A DNA stretch of 36,308 bases from NCBI GenBank assembly GCA_036509255.1, contig DATCFY010000202.1, positions 1 through 36,308 of the forward strand, given 5' to 3'. The position numbers were made by a program, and so were the translations under genes. A model generated the notes under the pieces. The model did not search any database, was not told the DNA's origin, and was given only the letters and a program-made list of their open reading frames with translations. Below, one piece after another: positions 1 through 7,238 of this stretch. Source of the DNA: RYN-230 sp036509255 (GTDB taxonomy: Bacteria; Actinomycetota; Actinomycetes; Streptosporangiales; Streptosporangiaceae). Each line of letters opens with the position of its first letter. Position 1 is the stretch's first letter.

Positions 1-229
1 CTCCATCGCCAAGCGGATTCGCGGAAGCCTGACCACAAGGTTACGACGCGGCCCTATGCCCCCGCATGACCCATCAGGGTCATTTCTGGACCACCCTCAA
101 GTGGGATTTTACCCAGAACCCCAGTAACAATTCCAAGAAGCTCTGGGCGATGAGTCTCTCGGTACGGTAGAGAACTGCCGCTGCTGATGGTGCTCTGGGT
201 AACGCGGGTGACCCGCCTGCCGACGGGAG
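1..229. other. Gene-free left edge with possible insertion-sequence end
   Basis: I see no complete gene here. One plus-strand frame stays open from base 2 to a stop near 124, but its translation resembles nothing I know. The stretch is less GC-rich than its surroundings and is rich in small inverted repeats: ATGACCC (66-72) pairs with GGGTCAT (77-83), and TTCTGG pairs with CCAGAA around 84-118 with CCAC/GTGG nested inside. The spaced GGGTCATTT and GTGGGATTTT motifs recall the repeated ends of IS21-family elements, but no transposase gene is visible, so this is only a suggestion. Confidence 0.3.
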
Positions 230-772
230 TTATCCAGGATTGGCGGGGACATCACGCCACTGCGCGCCGCGGTGCACCGCGGCGCGGGCCCGGTAGCTCG
301 CGGCCGTGCCGGAGAACGTGTCCCGGTCGGCGTCGGTCAGCTCGCGCACGATCCGGCCGGGAACTCCGGCCACCAGCACCCCGGCCGGGATCTGCTGGCC
401 GGGCCGGACGACCGTGCCCGCCGCCACCAGGGAGCCCGCGCCGACCCGGGCCCGGCCGAGCACGATGGCTCCGATGCCGATCAGTGCCCCGTCACCGACC
501 AGCGCCCCGTGCACGGTGGCACGGTGCCCCAGGCTGACCCGCTCGCCCAGGACGGCGGGCTCGCCCCGGTCCACGTGCAGGCAGCACTGGTCCTGGATGT
601 TGCAGTCCTGGCCCACGATGATCTCGTCGTCGTCGGCGCGCAGCACGGACCCGTACCAGACGCTCGCCCCCCGGTCCAGGGTGACCCGGCCGACCAGAAT
701 GGCCCCGGGGGCGATCCAGGCCTCCGGATGCACCTGCGGGGTGTTACCGTCGAGTGAGCCGAGTCGGCCCAT
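230..772 (-). CDS. Gamma-carbonic-anhydrase-like hexapeptide-repeat protein
   Basis: A 180-residue left-handed beta-helix protein of the gamma-carbonic anhydrase / YrdA / PaaY group, expected to be a cytoplasmic trimer that binds a metal between subunits. Repeating hexapeptides run from about residue 18 to 140. The three metal-binding histidines are visible at 66 (LHVD), 83 and 88 (LGHRATVHG). The acidic-loop glutamates of the archaeal enzyme Cam are not evident, as is common in the short bacterial forms, so carbonic anhydrase activity is unproven. I chose the ATG at 772 because GAGGAGG sits just upstream and the conserved family start follows; a longer frame reaches 922 but lacks family similarity. 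It is divergent from the DivIVA-like gene. Confidence 0.85.
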   Translation of the reverse strand: MGRLGSLDGNTPQVHPEAWIAPGAILVGRVTLDRGASVWYGSVLRADDDEIIVGQDCNIQDQCCLHVDRGEPAVLGERVSLGHRATVHGALVGDGALIGIGAIVLGRARVGAGSLVAAGTVVRPGQQIPAGVLVAGVPGRIVRELTDADRDTFSGTAASYRARAAVHRGAQWRDVPANPG

Positions 773-996
773 GACCCCTCCTCTGCTGCCCCGCCGGCGG
801 TGCCGGAACGGAATTAATCGGGGCAAAACGGGACACTCGTTCGTTTCGGTTGCGCGCGAGGGGCTTACGGACAAGAGTCTTGGCTGCTGTTCCAGATCTT
901 CCTGCCACGGACCCGCTCCCACATCAGGTGAATCCGACCGAGCCGCCGCGCCGGCCCGGAACTAGCCTGGCACTGACCCACCTGACGGGTGAAATC

Positions 997-2145
997 ATGA
1001 CTGAGCAAAGCGACCTTATCCCTGACCTCGACTCTGAAGACGCGTTCGAAGTGCAGATGCGCGGCTACAGTCGCCGCCAGGTCAACGAATTTGTGGCCCG
1101 CGCCAAGAGCGATAAGCGCGACTACGAGGAGCGCCTGTCCCGCTCCATGGACGAGGTCGAGCGCCTCCGTGCTGAGGTGACCGCGGCCCGGCAGCGGGAG
1201 ATGGCGGACAAGCCGGCCCATCAAGAGCTCAGCGAGCGGATGGCACAGATCCTCAGCCTGGCCGACGACGAGGCCAAGGCGCAGAAAGCCCGGGCCCTCG
1301 AGGACATCACCCAGCAGCGTAACGAGGCCAAGCAGGAGATCGACCGGCTCAAGGCGGAGGCCCGCGAGCAGACCGAGCGGATGCTCGCCGCCGCGCAGGA
1401 GCAGGCGGAGAACACCATCGCGACGGCCCGCTCCGAGGCGGAGAAGGCGCGAACCTCAGCCCGGAACGAGGCCGAGCGCACCCTGGGCGACGCGCAGAAG
1501 AAGTCGGAAAACGCGGTGGCGGCCGCCCAGGCCCAGGCCAAGCAGATGCTGGATGAGGCGACCGCTCGGGCCACGGCCATCCACGATGGGGCGGAGCGCC
1601 GCCTGAACCTGCTGGTGGCCAGGCACACCGAGACGGTGCGGCGGCTCACCGAGGTGCGCGACGTGGTCACCAACCTGGTGGCCGGCGAAGCTGCCCGGGG
1701 CTCGCTGGAGGAGGAGGTGGCCCGGTCCGTGGCCAGCGCCATGTCCGGCAATGGCGGCGGTAACGGCACGGCAGCCGCCCGGCAGGCCGGCGGCCCCGAG
1801 GGGCGGCATGCACCTGCGGCGCCCGGCGCCCGGCCTGCAGACGGGCCGGCCAACGGCGCGGCGGACACCGCCGCAGCCCGCAGCCACCGCGGCAGCCCGG
1901 TCCCGGCCGAACGGCCCGCACCGGCCGGCAGCCCCGCACCGGCCGGCAGCACGGTTCCCGGCAGCACTGGACAGCGGCCCCTTCCGTCCGAGCGCCCCGC
2001 CCCGGCGGGTCCGGACCGCGCCGCCGGCGACTCGGGACCCCGTCCGGCCGTCAAGCCGATCCGCCCCACCGCGGGCCGCGGCACGCCGGGCAGCCTCGGC
2101 GAGTCGGCCGCGCCCCCCGCTGACGGCGCGCGGATGACCGAGTAA
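997..2145 (+). CDS. DivIVA-domain coiled-coil protein
   Basis: A 382-residue cytoskeletal-type protein. Residues about 10-60 resemble the DivIVA/Wag31 membrane-curvature domain (AFEVQMRGYSRRQVNEFV). Residues about 45-250 form a long Ala/Glu/Arg/Gln-rich coiled coil with many repeats of the kind AEAEKAR. The last 130 residues are a low-complexity Pro/Ala/Gly tail with a repeated PAPAGS unit. Proteins of this build organise polar growth or septum placement in actinomycetes (known of the family); the exact role here is inferred. I start at ATG 997 because the DivIVA domain begins there and the upstream extension is not protein-like. A strong inverted repeat follows the stop at 2162-2205. Confidence 0.85.
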   Translation: MTEQSDLIPDLDSEDAFEVQMRGYSRRQVNEFVARAKSDKRDYEERLSRSMDEVERLRAEVTAARQREMADKPAHQELSERMAQILSLADDEAKAQKARALEDITQQRNEAKQEIDRLKAEAREQTERMLAAAQEQAENTIATARSEAEKARTSARNEAERTLGDAQKKSENAVAAAQAQAKQMLDEATARATAIHDGAERRLNLLVARHTETVRRLTEVRDVVTNLVAGEAARGSLEEEVARSVASAMSGNGGGNGTAAARQAGGPEGRHAPAAPGARPADGPANGAADTAAARSHRGSPVPAERPAPAGSPAPAGSTVPGSTGQRPLPSERPAPAGPDRAAGDSGPRPAVKPIRPTAGRGTPGSLGESAAPPADGARMTE

Positions 2146-2161
2146 CCAGGCAGAACCCGTC

Positions 2162-2205
2162 ACGCGAAACCGGCCTCGGACTCAGGCCCCGGGCCGGTTT
2201 CGCGT
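2162..2205. terminator. Bidirectional hairpin terminator
   Basis: A perfect 14-bp inverted repeat (2162-2175 with 2192-2205, arm ACGCGAAACCGGCC) with a 16-base loop. It sits between the stops of two convergent genes (2145 and 2207), so it can end transcription from both sides. No long T tract follows, which is usual for actinomycete terminators. Confidence 0.8.
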
Positions 2206-2206
2206 C

Positions 2207-3151
2207 TTAGCGTCCCGGCAGGCCCGTACTGAGCGCGTCCAGCCGGCGCAGGATCACACCCTCGCGCAGCGCCCACGGACAGATGAAGAGTTCTTCGAGA
2301 TCGAACAGGTCCATGGCCGCGTCGGCCACGATGGCGCCCGCGGCGAGCTGGCTGGCCCGGCCGCGGGACACCCCGGGCAGCTGCGCCCGGTCCGCCGCTG
2401 ACATGCTGGCCAGCTTCTCGGACAGCTTGGTCAGGTCGGCGTGGCTGAGCCGCCGCCGGATGTAAGGACCCTCGCTTGAGGGCGCGGCGCCCGCGGTGCG
2501 GGCCAGCTGCCGGAAGGTCTTGGAGGTGGCCACCGCCCGGTCCGGCTGACCGTCTCGCGTCACCTGGCCGGCCTGGCGGCCGATCTCGGCCCGCACGTAC
2601 CGGCGGAGCTTGCGCATCTCCTCGGGAGAGGGCGGGTCGCTGGTGAACCAGTCCCGGGTCAGCCGGCTCGCGCCGAGCGGCAGCGAGATGGCCACGTCTG
2701 GTTCCTCGTCCACTCCCTCGGCAATCTCCAGCGATCCGCCGCCGATGTCCAGGATCAGCAGCTTGCCCGAGGACCAGCCGAACCAGCGCCGGGCGGCGAG
2801 GAAGGTGAGCCGCGCCTCATCCTGGCCCGACAGGACCTGGATGTGCGCGTCGCTCTCCTCCCGGATCTGGGCCAGCACCTCGTCGGCGTTGGCCGCGTCA
2901 CGGACCGCTGAGGTGGCGAAGGCGAGCAGCTCCTCGACCCCTTTGTCCTCGGCGATCTGCAGAGCCTCGCGGACGAAGGCGCGCAGCTGCTGGGCGCCTT
3001 CATCGGACAGCCGCGTACCGCCGACGAGATGGTCACCGAGCCGCAGCTCGGCCTTATGGGAGTAGACAGGGGTGGGCCGGGCGCCGCGGTAGGCGTCGAC
3101 CACCAGGAAGTGCACCGTGTTGGAGCCCACGTCCAGGACACCGAGTCGCAT
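2207..3151 (-). CDS. ppx: Ppx/GppA family exopolyphosphatase
   Basis: A 314-residue cytoplasmic enzyme of the Ppx/GppA family (actin/hexokinase ATPase fold), which cleaves inorganic polyphosphate or pppGpp. Visible motifs are the N-terminal phosphate loop DVGSNT (residues 7-12), the second-lobe GGGS loop in LILDIGGGSLEIAEG, and the family strings ATSAVRDA and GQDEARL. The length matches the short actinobacterial forms, which lack the C-terminal HD-like domain of the E. coli enzyme. The start at 3151 is supported by TAGCGT six bases upstream, which would give a leaderless message. It is divergent from the DUF427 gene. Confidence 0.88.
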   Translation of the reverse strand: MRLGVLDVGSNTVHFLVVDAYRGARPTPVYSHKAELRLGDHLVGGTRLSDEGAQQLRAFVREALQIAEDKGVEELLAFATSAVRDAANADEVLAQIREESDAHIQVLSGQDEARLTFLAARRWFGWSSGKLLILDIGGGSLEIAEGVDEEPDVAISLPLGASRLTRDWFTSDPPSPEEMRKLRRYVRAEIGRQAGQVTRDGQPDRAVATSKTFRQLARTAGAAPSSEGPYIRRRLSHADLTKLSEKLASMSAADRAQLPGVSRGRASQLAAGAIVADAAMDLFDLEELFICPWALREGVILRRLDALSTGLPGR

Positions 3152-3157
3152 ACATTG

Positions 3158-3163
3158 ACGCTA
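3158..3163 (-). promoter_or_regulatory. Leaderless-type -10 element for ppx
   Basis: TAGCGT on the minus strand lies six bases before the ATG at 3151, so transcription would begin at or next to the start codon. No ribosome binding site is present. The same TANNNT-N6-start layout recurs at several genes in this window. Confidence 0.45.
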
Positions 3164-3212
3164 CTGGGCCGGGCGCGTTGTCAGCGCCATGACCAAGGGA
3201 CGGGAGGCCGCC

Positions 3213-3962
3213 ATGACCAAGACCGCGGGCCGGGTCCGCACCGAGACCGGCCACAAGCGGGTCCGCGCCTACCTGAGCGGCGAGCTCGTCGCCGAGACCA
3301 GGACCCCGGTGCTGGTCTGGGAGTGGCCCTACTTCCCGGTGTATTACTTCCCGGCGGCCGACATCCGGGCCAAGCTGATCCCCACCAGGGAGACCGAGCA
3401 CTCGCCGAGCCGGGGGGACGCGGAGATCTACCACGTCCGGGTGCCCGGCGCCACCGCGGAGCGGGCTGCCCTGCGCTATCCCGACTCCCCGCTGGAGGAC
3501 CTGCGCGACCTGGTCAGGCTGGACTGGGCCGCGATGAGCGAGTGGTTCGAGGAAGACGAGCCGGTCTACGTTCACCCGCGCGATCCCTACACCCGGGTGG
3601 ACATCCTGGCCAGCTCGCGGCACATCCGGGTCGAGGTGGCGGGGGTGACGGTGGCCGAATCCCGGCAGCCGCGCATCCTGTTCGAGACCGGCCTGCCGCC
3701 GCGCTACTACCTGCCGCTGACCGACGTGCGGATGGACCTGCTGCGGCCCTCGGGCACCCAGACGCACTGCCCGTACAAGGGAACGGCCAGCTACTGGTCG
3801 GTGCAGGCGGGTGAGCAGTTGCACACCGACATCGTGTGGATCTACCGCACCCCGCTGCCGGAGAGCCAGAAGGTCGCGGGCCTGGCCTGCTTCTACGACG
3901 AGAAGGTCGACGTCTACCTGGACGGCGAGCTCCAGGAACGGCCAAGGACCCACTTCAGCTAG
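3213..3962 (+). CDS. Tandem DUF427 domain protein
   Basis: A 249-residue protein with two DUF427 domains (about residues 15-115 and 120-230). Each shows the family pattern of an aromatic 'VLVWEWPYFPVYYFP'-like segment followed by a Cys/Tyr-rich 'HCPYKGTASYW' segment, which is clearest in the second copy. The biochemical function of the family is unknown. I chose the ATG at 3213, which has GGGAGG seven bases upstream, over the ATG at 3189, which has no ribosome site. The next gene starts 16 bases after its stop, so the two probably form an operon. Confidence 0.85.
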   Translation: MTKTAGRVRTETGHKRVRAYLSGELVAETRTPVLVWEWPYFPVYYFPAADIRAKLIPTRETEHSPSRGDAEIYHVRVPGATAERAALRYPDSPLEDLRDLVRLDWAAMSEWFEEDEPVYVHPRDPYTRVDILASSRHIRVEVAGVTVAESRQPRILFETGLPPRYYLPLTDVRMDLLRPSGTQTHCPYKGTASYWSVQAGEQLHTDIVWIYRTPLPESQKVAGLACFYDEKVDVYLDGELQERPRTHFS

Positions 3963-3978
3963 CATCCGGAGGCCATGA

Positions 3979-4872
3979 ATGGGCAGGATCCTGACCACCG
4001 GGATCCCGATCGACTGCGTCAACGCGCCTGACCCTGGCAGCCCGCCCTTCGGCACGGAACTGGCCCCCGCCGCCCTGCGAGACGCGGGGCTGCCCGGCGC
4101 GGCCGGCGCGGCGGACGTCGGCGACCTGGACGTCCGGCTAGTCGGCCGGGATCGTGACCCCGCGACCGGGGTGCTCGGCTGGCCGTCGGTGCTGGCCGTC
4201 ACCCGGGCGCTGCGGTCCGTGGTCCGGACCCAGATCGACGAGGGCGCCGTGCCGTTCCTGGTCGGTGGCTGCTGCACGCTGCTGCCGGGTGCGCTCGGCG
4301 GCGCCCGCGACGCCCTCGGCGCGATCGCCCTGGCCTACCTGGACGGCCATCTCGACCTCTACGACGGCCGCACGTCGACGACCGGGGAGCCTGCGGACAT
4401 GCCGATATCGGTGATCACCGGCCGCGGCCCTGCCGCGTGGTCCGGGGACCTGGGCGCGCCGCTCGTCGGTCCCGGCCAGCTGGTCCTGCTCGGCCAGCGA
4501 GACCGGGACGAGGCCGCCGAATATGGTTCGGTGCTGCCGGAACAGGCCGGGCTGGAGCCAGAGCTCAGCCCGGCGGTGCTCCGGGAGCGGGGCCCCGCGG
4601 CGGCCGGCCAGGCCACCCGGGATCTGCTCACCGCGGCGGCGGCCCGGTACTGGGTGCATCTTGACGTGGATGTGCTGGACGAGAAGGCCTTCCCCGCTAC
4701 GGACTACCTGATGCCCGGCGGCCTGACGCTGGATGAGCTCCGCGAGCTGATCCGGCCGCTGCTCGGCGGACCCGGGCTCGCCGGGGTGTCCCTGGCCTGC
4801 TACAACCCGCAGAAGGACTCGGGTGGCCGCGGCGCGCGGGACCTGGTCGCGCTGTTCCAGGATGCGTTCTGA
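3979..4872 (+). CDS. Arginase/agmatinase superfamily protein with altered metal motif
   Basis: A 297-residue protein of the ureohydrolase fold (arginase, agmatinase, formiminoglutamase), which hydrolyses guanidino or formimino groups with two manganese ions. Two of the three metal motifs are intact: DGHLD (about residues 121-125) and HLDVDVLD (about 230-237). The first motif, normally GGDHS, reads GGCCT, so the usual histidine ligand is cysteine. The substrate cannot be predicted. Ribosome site CGGAGG lies eight bases before the ATG. It follows the DUF427 gene closely, and the inverted repeat of the next element begins 20 bases after its stop. Confidence 0.8.
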   Translation: MGRILTTGIPIDCVNAPDPGSPPFGTELAPAALRDAGLPGAAGAADVGDLDVRLVGRDRDPATGVLGWPSVLAVTRALRSVVRTQIDEGAVPFLVGGCCTLLPGALGGARDALGAIALAYLDGHLDLYDGRTSTTGEPADMPISVITGRGPAAWSGDLGAPLVGPGQLVLLGQRDRDEAAEYGSVLPEQAGLEPELSPAVLRERGPAAAGQATRDLLTAAAARYWVHLDVDVLDEKAFPATDYLMPGGLTLDELRELIRPLLGGPGLAGVSLACYNPQKDSGGRGARDLVALFQDAF

Positions 4873-4891
4873 ACCCGTCAGCGCTTGGTGC

Positions 4892-4907
4892 CTGTGTGAT
4901 TAAACGG
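4892..4907 (+). repeat. Left terminal inverted repeat
   Basis: CTGTGTGATTAAACGG, the exact reverse complement of 6025-6040. It is AT-rich compared with the surrounding DNA and lies 20 bases after the stop of the arginase-like gene. Confidence 0.8.
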
Positions 4908-4959
4908 TAGCGAGGCGCTGGGCCATGAGGACGATCATGGTCCACAGGCGGCCGCTCAG
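4900..4959 (-). pseudogene. Possible transposase C-terminal remnant
   Basis: Reading inward-to-outward on the minus strand, the frame gives LSGRLWTMIVLMAQRLATV and ends at a TAA inside the inverted repeat. A reading frame that stops within a terminal repeat is typical of transposases, but I cannot name a family from 19 residues, and the frame overlaps the end of the transporter fragment by a few bases. Confidence 0.3.
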
Positions 4960-5339
4960 GTCCGAGCAGGGGCCGGTGCCGGGGAATCCGGCGCAGTAGC
5001 GGTCCTGGGCGCGGCGCCCTCCCGCTTGACGAAGTCCTTGCTCCGGATCAGCAGCAGCGCGCAGACCCCGCCCACCAGCGCCAGGGTCGCCGTGATGTAC
5101 AGCAGGTCGTTGAGGCCGGAGGCGAAGCTGGACCGTAGCGCGAGCGCTGTGGCCCCGCGGTCAGCGGCGGGAACGGACGCCAGCACGTGCCCGACCGATC
5201 CTTGCCGGGCAGCTGCCGCGATCGTCCCGGCCGAGCCCGCCAACGACGGGGGCAGCGTTGACGCCAGGTGTGACTGCATGGCCGAGACGAAGATCGAGCC
5301 GAGAGCGGCGATGCCGGTGGCGGCCTGCCGGGCAGCCGC
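4956..5339 (-). pseudogene. MFS drug transporter, C-terminal fragment
   Basis: The frame encodes the last ~127 residues of a DHA2-type (14-helix, EmrB/QacA-like) major facilitator. From about 5339 it reads AAARQAATGIAALGSIFVSA, a typical late transmembrane helix with the conserved ARQ..G.....LGSIF pattern. A loop and a final helix (LLYITATLALVGGVCALLLI) and the tail SKDFVKREG follow. Some 350-400 N-terminal residues are missing: upstream of about 5340 the DNA switches to the opposite-strand regulator. The ATG at 5279 lies inside the conserved region and is not a true start. Confidence 0.7.
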
Positions 5340-5975
5340 CGGGTCACCCAGATCACCGCCCAGTCGCTCCTGTGCCAGTACAGTCCGCTGGAGTGGGCCG
5401 GCATCACCAGCACGCTGTCGCCCGGCCAGGTCGCGGCCCTGCGGGCCAGCGGCGGGTACCCGGAGAACGTGCTACGCGACCCGCTGCCCGCGCAGGACGT
5501 AGAAGTCGAGCCGGTGTCCCTGCACCCCGACGACCACCTGCTCCTGGCTGAGCTCGCCAGGGACGGGCGGGCGTCCCACGCCGTGCTCGCCGCGGCCCTG
5601 CACTGGCACGAGTCGACCATGCGCCGCCGGATCGAGGAGCTTCAGCAGCAGCAGCAGCAGCTGTACTTCGACGTCGACCTCCGCGAGGACTTCCTCAACG
5701 CGCGCTTGGCTGCGCTCCTCTGGCTCGCGGTGGAGCCCGCGCATCTCGACGAGACGGGCCGGGCGATAGCCCGCCACCCCGAGGTCCCGTTCGCCGCCGC
5801 CACCACGGGCCATACGAACCTGGTCGTCAGCGCCCGGTTCCGCGGCACACGGCATATGTACCACTACATCACCGCCCGGCTGACCGGGCTGTCTGGCATC
5901 AGGTCCCTGGAGACCTCGCCCATCATCGGCAGGTTCAAGCAGGCCGGCCCCGCGACCCCCGGGCTCAGCGGCTGA
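5340..5975 (+). pseudogene. Lrp/AsnC family regulator, N-terminally truncated
   Basis: About 210 residues survive from a two-halved Lrp/AsnC-type regulator. A helix-turn-helix (LHPDDHLLLAELARDGRASH ... ESTMRRRIEEL) is followed by the ligand-binding RAM-like domain (YFDVDL, PEVPFAAATTGHTNLV, HYITARLTGL). The frame is open back to about 5340, where the first half should continue but the transporter fragment begins. A GTG at 5469 could start a shorter product of 168 residues with an intact HTH, so expression cannot be excluded. The linker between HTH and ligand domain holds six glutamines encoded by CAG repeats. Confidence 0.7.
5643..5660 (+). repeat. (CAG)6 trinucleotide repeat
   Basis: Six consecutive CAG codons encode polyglutamine between the HTH and ligand-binding parts of the AsnC-like fragment, at a place where relatives have a short Gly/Ala turn. 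Confidence 0.9.
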
Positions 5976-6024
5976 GCGCCGACGCCCAGCACCTCCCGAT
6001 GTCCGCCTGCTGCCCCTCCCGTAG

Positions 6025-6040
6025 CCGTTTAATCACACAG
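6025..6040 (-). repeat. Right terminal inverted repeat
   Basis: Exact reverse complement of 4892-4907. It ends four bases before the stop codon of the dipeptidase gene that enters from the right. Confidence 0.8.
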
Positions 6041-6044
6041 TCAC

Positions 6045-7238
6045 TCAGGCTCCGGGACCGTCCAGGTCCTCGATCCGGGCGGTGGAGGGGGGCCGCTGCG
6101 CGGACAGCTCCCGGGCCTCGGCGGCCGCGTCGCGCATGACCCGCAGGATGTTGCCCCCGGCCAGCTTCGCGCAGTCTTCCTCGGTCCACCCGCGGCCGAG
6201 CAACTCGGCGAGCAGTGCCGGGTAACAGGAGACGTCCGGCATCCCGTCGGGCAGCTGGTCTGTGCCGTCGAAGTCGCCGCCCAGGCCCACGTGGTCGACG
6301 CCGGCCACCTCGCGCACGTGCTCGATGTGGCCCGCGACCTGGGCCAGCGTGGCCCGGGGCAGCGGACTGGCCACGGCGATCTCCCGGCGGACCCGGTCCC
6401 GCCCGGACAGCTCCCATGGGTCGGCGCCGCGCCGCTCCATCTCGGCGGTGAGCTCTTGCTCCCAGGCCCAGCACTCGGGTGACACGAACGGGGCCACGAA
6501 GGTGACCATGCACACCCCGCCGTTATCCCGCAGCCGGGCCAGGATGTCGTCCGGCACGTTGCGCGGATGGTCACACAGGGCGCGGGCGCTGGAGTGGGAG
6601 AAAATGACCGGCGCCGCCGCGATGTCCAGCGCGTCGCTCATCGTGGCCGGCGAGACATGGGACAGGTCGGTGAGCATGCCCAGCCGCTGCATCTCGCGAA
6701 CCACGGCCCGGCCGAACTCGGTCAGCCCGCCGGCCCGTGGCCGGTCCGTCGCCGAGTCAGCCCAGGGCACGTTGGCGTTGTGGGTCAGGGTGAGGTACCG
6801 GACGCCGAGCGCGTACAGGGCCCGGAGCACCCCCATCGAGGACGCGATGCTATGGCCGCCCTCCGCGCCGAGCAGCGACGCGACCCGGCCGGCCGCGAAA
6901 GCCTGCTCCACGTCGCCGGCGGTCAGCGCCAGCTCCAGCTGGCCGGGGTAGCGCCGGATCATCCGCCGCACCAGGTCGATCTGCTCCAGGGTCGCGGCCA
7001 CCGCCGCCTCTCCCTCGAGCGTCGACGGCACGAAGACCGACCAGAACTGGCCGCCGACTCCGCCCGCGCGCAGCCGCGGCAGGTCGGTCTGGGTGAAGCT
7101 GACCGGCTGGGTCAGGTCGGTGCCATCCAGGTCGCACCCGGCTTCGCGCAGCGCCCAGGGCAGGTCATTATGCCCGTCCAGCAGCGGTACCCGGTCAAGC
7201 AGCTCACGCGCCCTCAGTTCGGCAGGTGTCCCAGTCAC
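6045..7238 (-). CDS. Membrane-dipeptidase family (M19) zinc peptidase
   Basis: A 397-residue enzyme of peptidase family M19 (renal dipeptidase-like), which hydrolyses dipeptides with a binuclear zinc site in a TIM barrel. Metal and active-site motifs are visible: DGHNDLPW (H23, D25), the bridging glutamate in LLGAEGGHS, TDLSHVS, FSHSSARAL and DHVGLGGDFDG. No signal peptide is seen, so it is probably cytoplasmic, as in most bacterial members. The GTG at 7238 overlaps the stop of the upstream dehydrogenase (GTGA), so the two genes are translationally coupled. The frame stays open to 7913 but that part is a shadow of the dehydrogenase. Confidence 0.9.
   Translation of the reverse strand: MTGTPAELRARELLDRVPLLDGHNDLPWALREAGCDLDGTDLTQPVSFTQTDLPRLRAGGVGGQFWSVFVPSTLEGEAAVAATLEQIDLVRRMIRRYPGQLELALTAGDVEQAFAAGRVASLLGAEGGHSIASSMGVLRALYALGVRYLTLTHNANVPWADSATDRPRAGGLTEFGRAVVREMQRLGMLTDLSHVSPATMSDALDIAAAPVIFSHSSARALCDHPRNVPDDILARLRDNGGVCMVTFVAPFVSPECWAWEQELTAEMERRGADPWELSGRDRVRREIAVASPLPRATLAQVAGHIEHVREVAGVDHVGLGGDFDGTDQLPDGMPDVSCYPALLAELLGRGWTEEDCAKLAGGNILRVMRDAAAEARELSAQRPPSTARIEDLDGPGA

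Larger units (their letters stand above)
4892..6040. mobile_element. TIR-bounded unit carrying two broken host-type genes
   Basis: A 1149-bp unit whose two ends are perfect 16-bp inverted repeats (CTGTGTGATTAAACGG, 4892-4907 and 6025-6040). It fills exactly the gap between two convergent intact genes (stops at 4872 and 6045). Inside there is no transposase, but there are two truncated genes meeting near 5340: the C-terminal end of an MFS transporter on the minus strand and the C-terminal two-thirds of an Lrp/AsnC regulator on the plus strand. A short frame overlapping the left repeat may be a transposase tail. No target duplication is visible. It could be a non-autonomous transposon that captured gene pieces, or two degenerate IS ends around a deletion. 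Confidence 0.55.

Noticed and set aside
3054..4277. Minus-strand frame of 407 codons
   Set aside because: It overlaps the ppx, DUF427 and arginase-like genes in antisense and reads as low-complexity Arg/Pro/Gly sequence.
5279..5339. ATG at 5279 as the start of a small membrane protein
   Set aside because: The conserved transporter sequence continues upstream of that codon without a break, so it is an internal methionine of a truncated gene.
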